A stretch of DNA of 64,000 nt, from assembly GCA_002021875.1 (NCBI GenBank), contig CP018627.1, forward strand, positions 10,602,001 through 10,666,000, in the 5' to 3' direction. The translations under genes were made by a program, and so were the position numbers. The notes under the pieces were generated by a model. The model was not told the DNA's origin and did no database searches. It saw only the letters and a program-made list of their open reading frames with translations. How positions within the stretch are numbered: the stretch's first letter is position 1; each line of letters begins with the position of its first letter. This document shows, in pieces, positions 63,084 through 64,000 of this stretch. Source of the stretch: Streptomyces hygroscopicus (GTDB lineage: Bacteria; Actinomycetota; Actinomycetes; Streptomycetales; Streptomycetaceae).

Positions 63084-64000
63084 GTGAGCGACACCAAGCT
63101 GCGCGATTACCTCAAGCGCGCGACGGCCAGTCTGCACGAGACTCGTCAGGAGCTGCGGGAACTCAAGGACAGGGACACGGAACCCATCGCGATCGTCGGC
63201 ATGGGGTGCCGGTATCCCGGTGGAGTGGAGTCGCCGGAAGACCTGTGGGACCTGGTCGCCTCGGGCACTGACGCCATCTCCACCTTCCCCGTGGACCGGG
63301 GATGGGACGAGGACCTGTACGACCCGGACCCGGAGAAGCCGGGCAAGAGCTACACCCGTGAGGGTGGGTTCCTGTACGACGCGAGCGGGTTCGACGCCGC
63401 GTTCTTCGGCATGAGCCCGCGCGAGGCGCTGGCGACCGATCCGCAGCAGCGGCTGCTGCTGGAGACCTCGTGGGAGGCGCTGGAGCGGGCGGGCATCGAC
63501 CCGGCGTCCGTGCGCTCCAGCCGCACCGGCGTGTTCGTCGGTGTGCTTTACAACGACTACGGTTCTCGGATCCAGTCGATACCGGAGGGTTTCGAAGGCC
63601 ACCTGGGCAACGGCAGCGCCGGAAGCGTCGCGTCCGGTCGCATCTCCTACACCTTCGGCTTCGAGGGCCCAGCGGTGACCGTGGACACGGCGTGCTCGTC
63701 GTCGCTCGTGGCGCTGCACCTGGCCGTGCAGGCGCTCCGCAAGGGCGACTGCTCGCTGGCGCTCGCCGGAGGCGTGTCCATGATGGCGACGCCGCAGGCG
63801 TTCATCGAGTTCAGCCGTCAGCGGGGACTTTCTGCCGACGGCCGGTGCAAGCCGTTCTCGAACGATGCGGACGGCACGGGCTGGTCCGAGGGCGTGGGGA
63901 TGCTGCTCCTGGAGCGGCTGTCGGACGCCCGGCGCAACGGACACCAGGTACTGGCGGTGGTACGGGGCGTCGCCGTGAACCAGGACGGGGCGAGCAGCCG
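63084..64000 (+). CDS. Type I modular PKS, third gene, 5' part (docking domain and KS)
   Basis: Open to the window end, 305 residues seen. GTG 63084 follows AAAGGAG at 63065-63071 (12 bases) with a closer AGAGG. The docking helix ([20 protein letters not shown]) is like that of the second gene. The KS begins [15 protein letters not shown] and has the active-site Cys204 in [15 protein letters not shown], so it is an extending KS and not a KSQ loader. The rest of the module lies outside the window. It should accept the chain from module D. Confidence 0.95.
   Translation, partial: MSDTKLRDYLKRATASLHETRQELRELKDRDTEPIAIVGMGCRYPGGVESPEDLWDLVASGTDAISTFPVDRGWDEDLYDPDPEKPGKSYTREGGFLYDASGFDAAFFGMSPREALATDPQQRLLLETSWEALERAGIDPASVRSSRTGVFVGVLYNDYGSRIQSIPEGFEGHLGNGSAGSVASGRISYTFGFEGPAVTVDTACSSSLVALHLAVQALRKGDCSLALAGGVSMMATPQAFIEFSRQRGLSADGRCKPFSNDADGTGWSEGVGMLLLERLSDARRNGHQVLAVVRGVAVNQDGASS

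Overview
The window reads as chromosomal DNA of a high-GC actinomycete, most probably Streptomyces or a close relative. The evidence is dense GC-rich coding, GTG starts, SARP, MarR and TetR regulators, an actinobacterial contractile injection system (CIS) and a modular type I polyketide synthase (PKS). No tRNA, rRNA, CRISPR array, insertion sequence or phage integration/head genes were seen.

Layout. (1) 1-5.1 kb: the end of an L,D-transpeptidase-like gene, a dicarboxylate/cation symporter, a MarR repressor divergent from an ABC exporter, and a SARP-type regulator. (2) 5.3-30.2 kb: a CIS (phage-tail-like) operon, almost all on the + strand and chained by 4-base stop/start overlaps. It encodes a cap (DUF4255), two sheaths, two tubes, a LysM adaptor, separate hub and spike proteins, a gp25-like wedge, two baseplate J-like proteins and a P2 gpI-like protein. 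These are followed by three paralogues of an unnamed 'GQ-L' family, a tape-measure candidate, an AAA+ ATPase and a small Pro/Ala-rich protein. No tail fibre, PAAR tip, capsid, portal, integrase or lysis gene was recognised, so this is an injection system and not a prophage. (3) 30.2-35.5 kb, minus strand: a 1544-residue protein, probably the CIS cargo/effector, translationally coupled to a 221-residue partner. Its N-terminus shares an AGQD..GN.AVA motif with the 98-residue last protein of the CIS operon. (4) 35.6-39.5 kb: a TetR regulator and a P450 on the minus strand, a tandem palindromic operator over the P450 promoter, and a divergent P450 plus [3Fe-4S] ferredoxin. (5) 39.7-64 kb: two complete bimodular PKS genes and the start of a third.

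How the parts work together. The CIS genes would build one contractile needle: the tape-measure protein sets length, the ATPase recycles sheath, and the minus-strand protein is the likely payload. The PKS genes read collinearly as (i) methylmalonyl, KR+DH; (ii) methylmalonyl, KR+DH+ER; (iii) methylmalonyl, KR; (iv) malonyl, KR+DH+ER; then a further gene. There is no loading module or thioesterase in the window, so the assembly line continues outside it. The ferredoxin and two P450s are likely tailoring enzymes, and the TetR protein likely controls at least its own P450 operon. I could not identify the polyketide.
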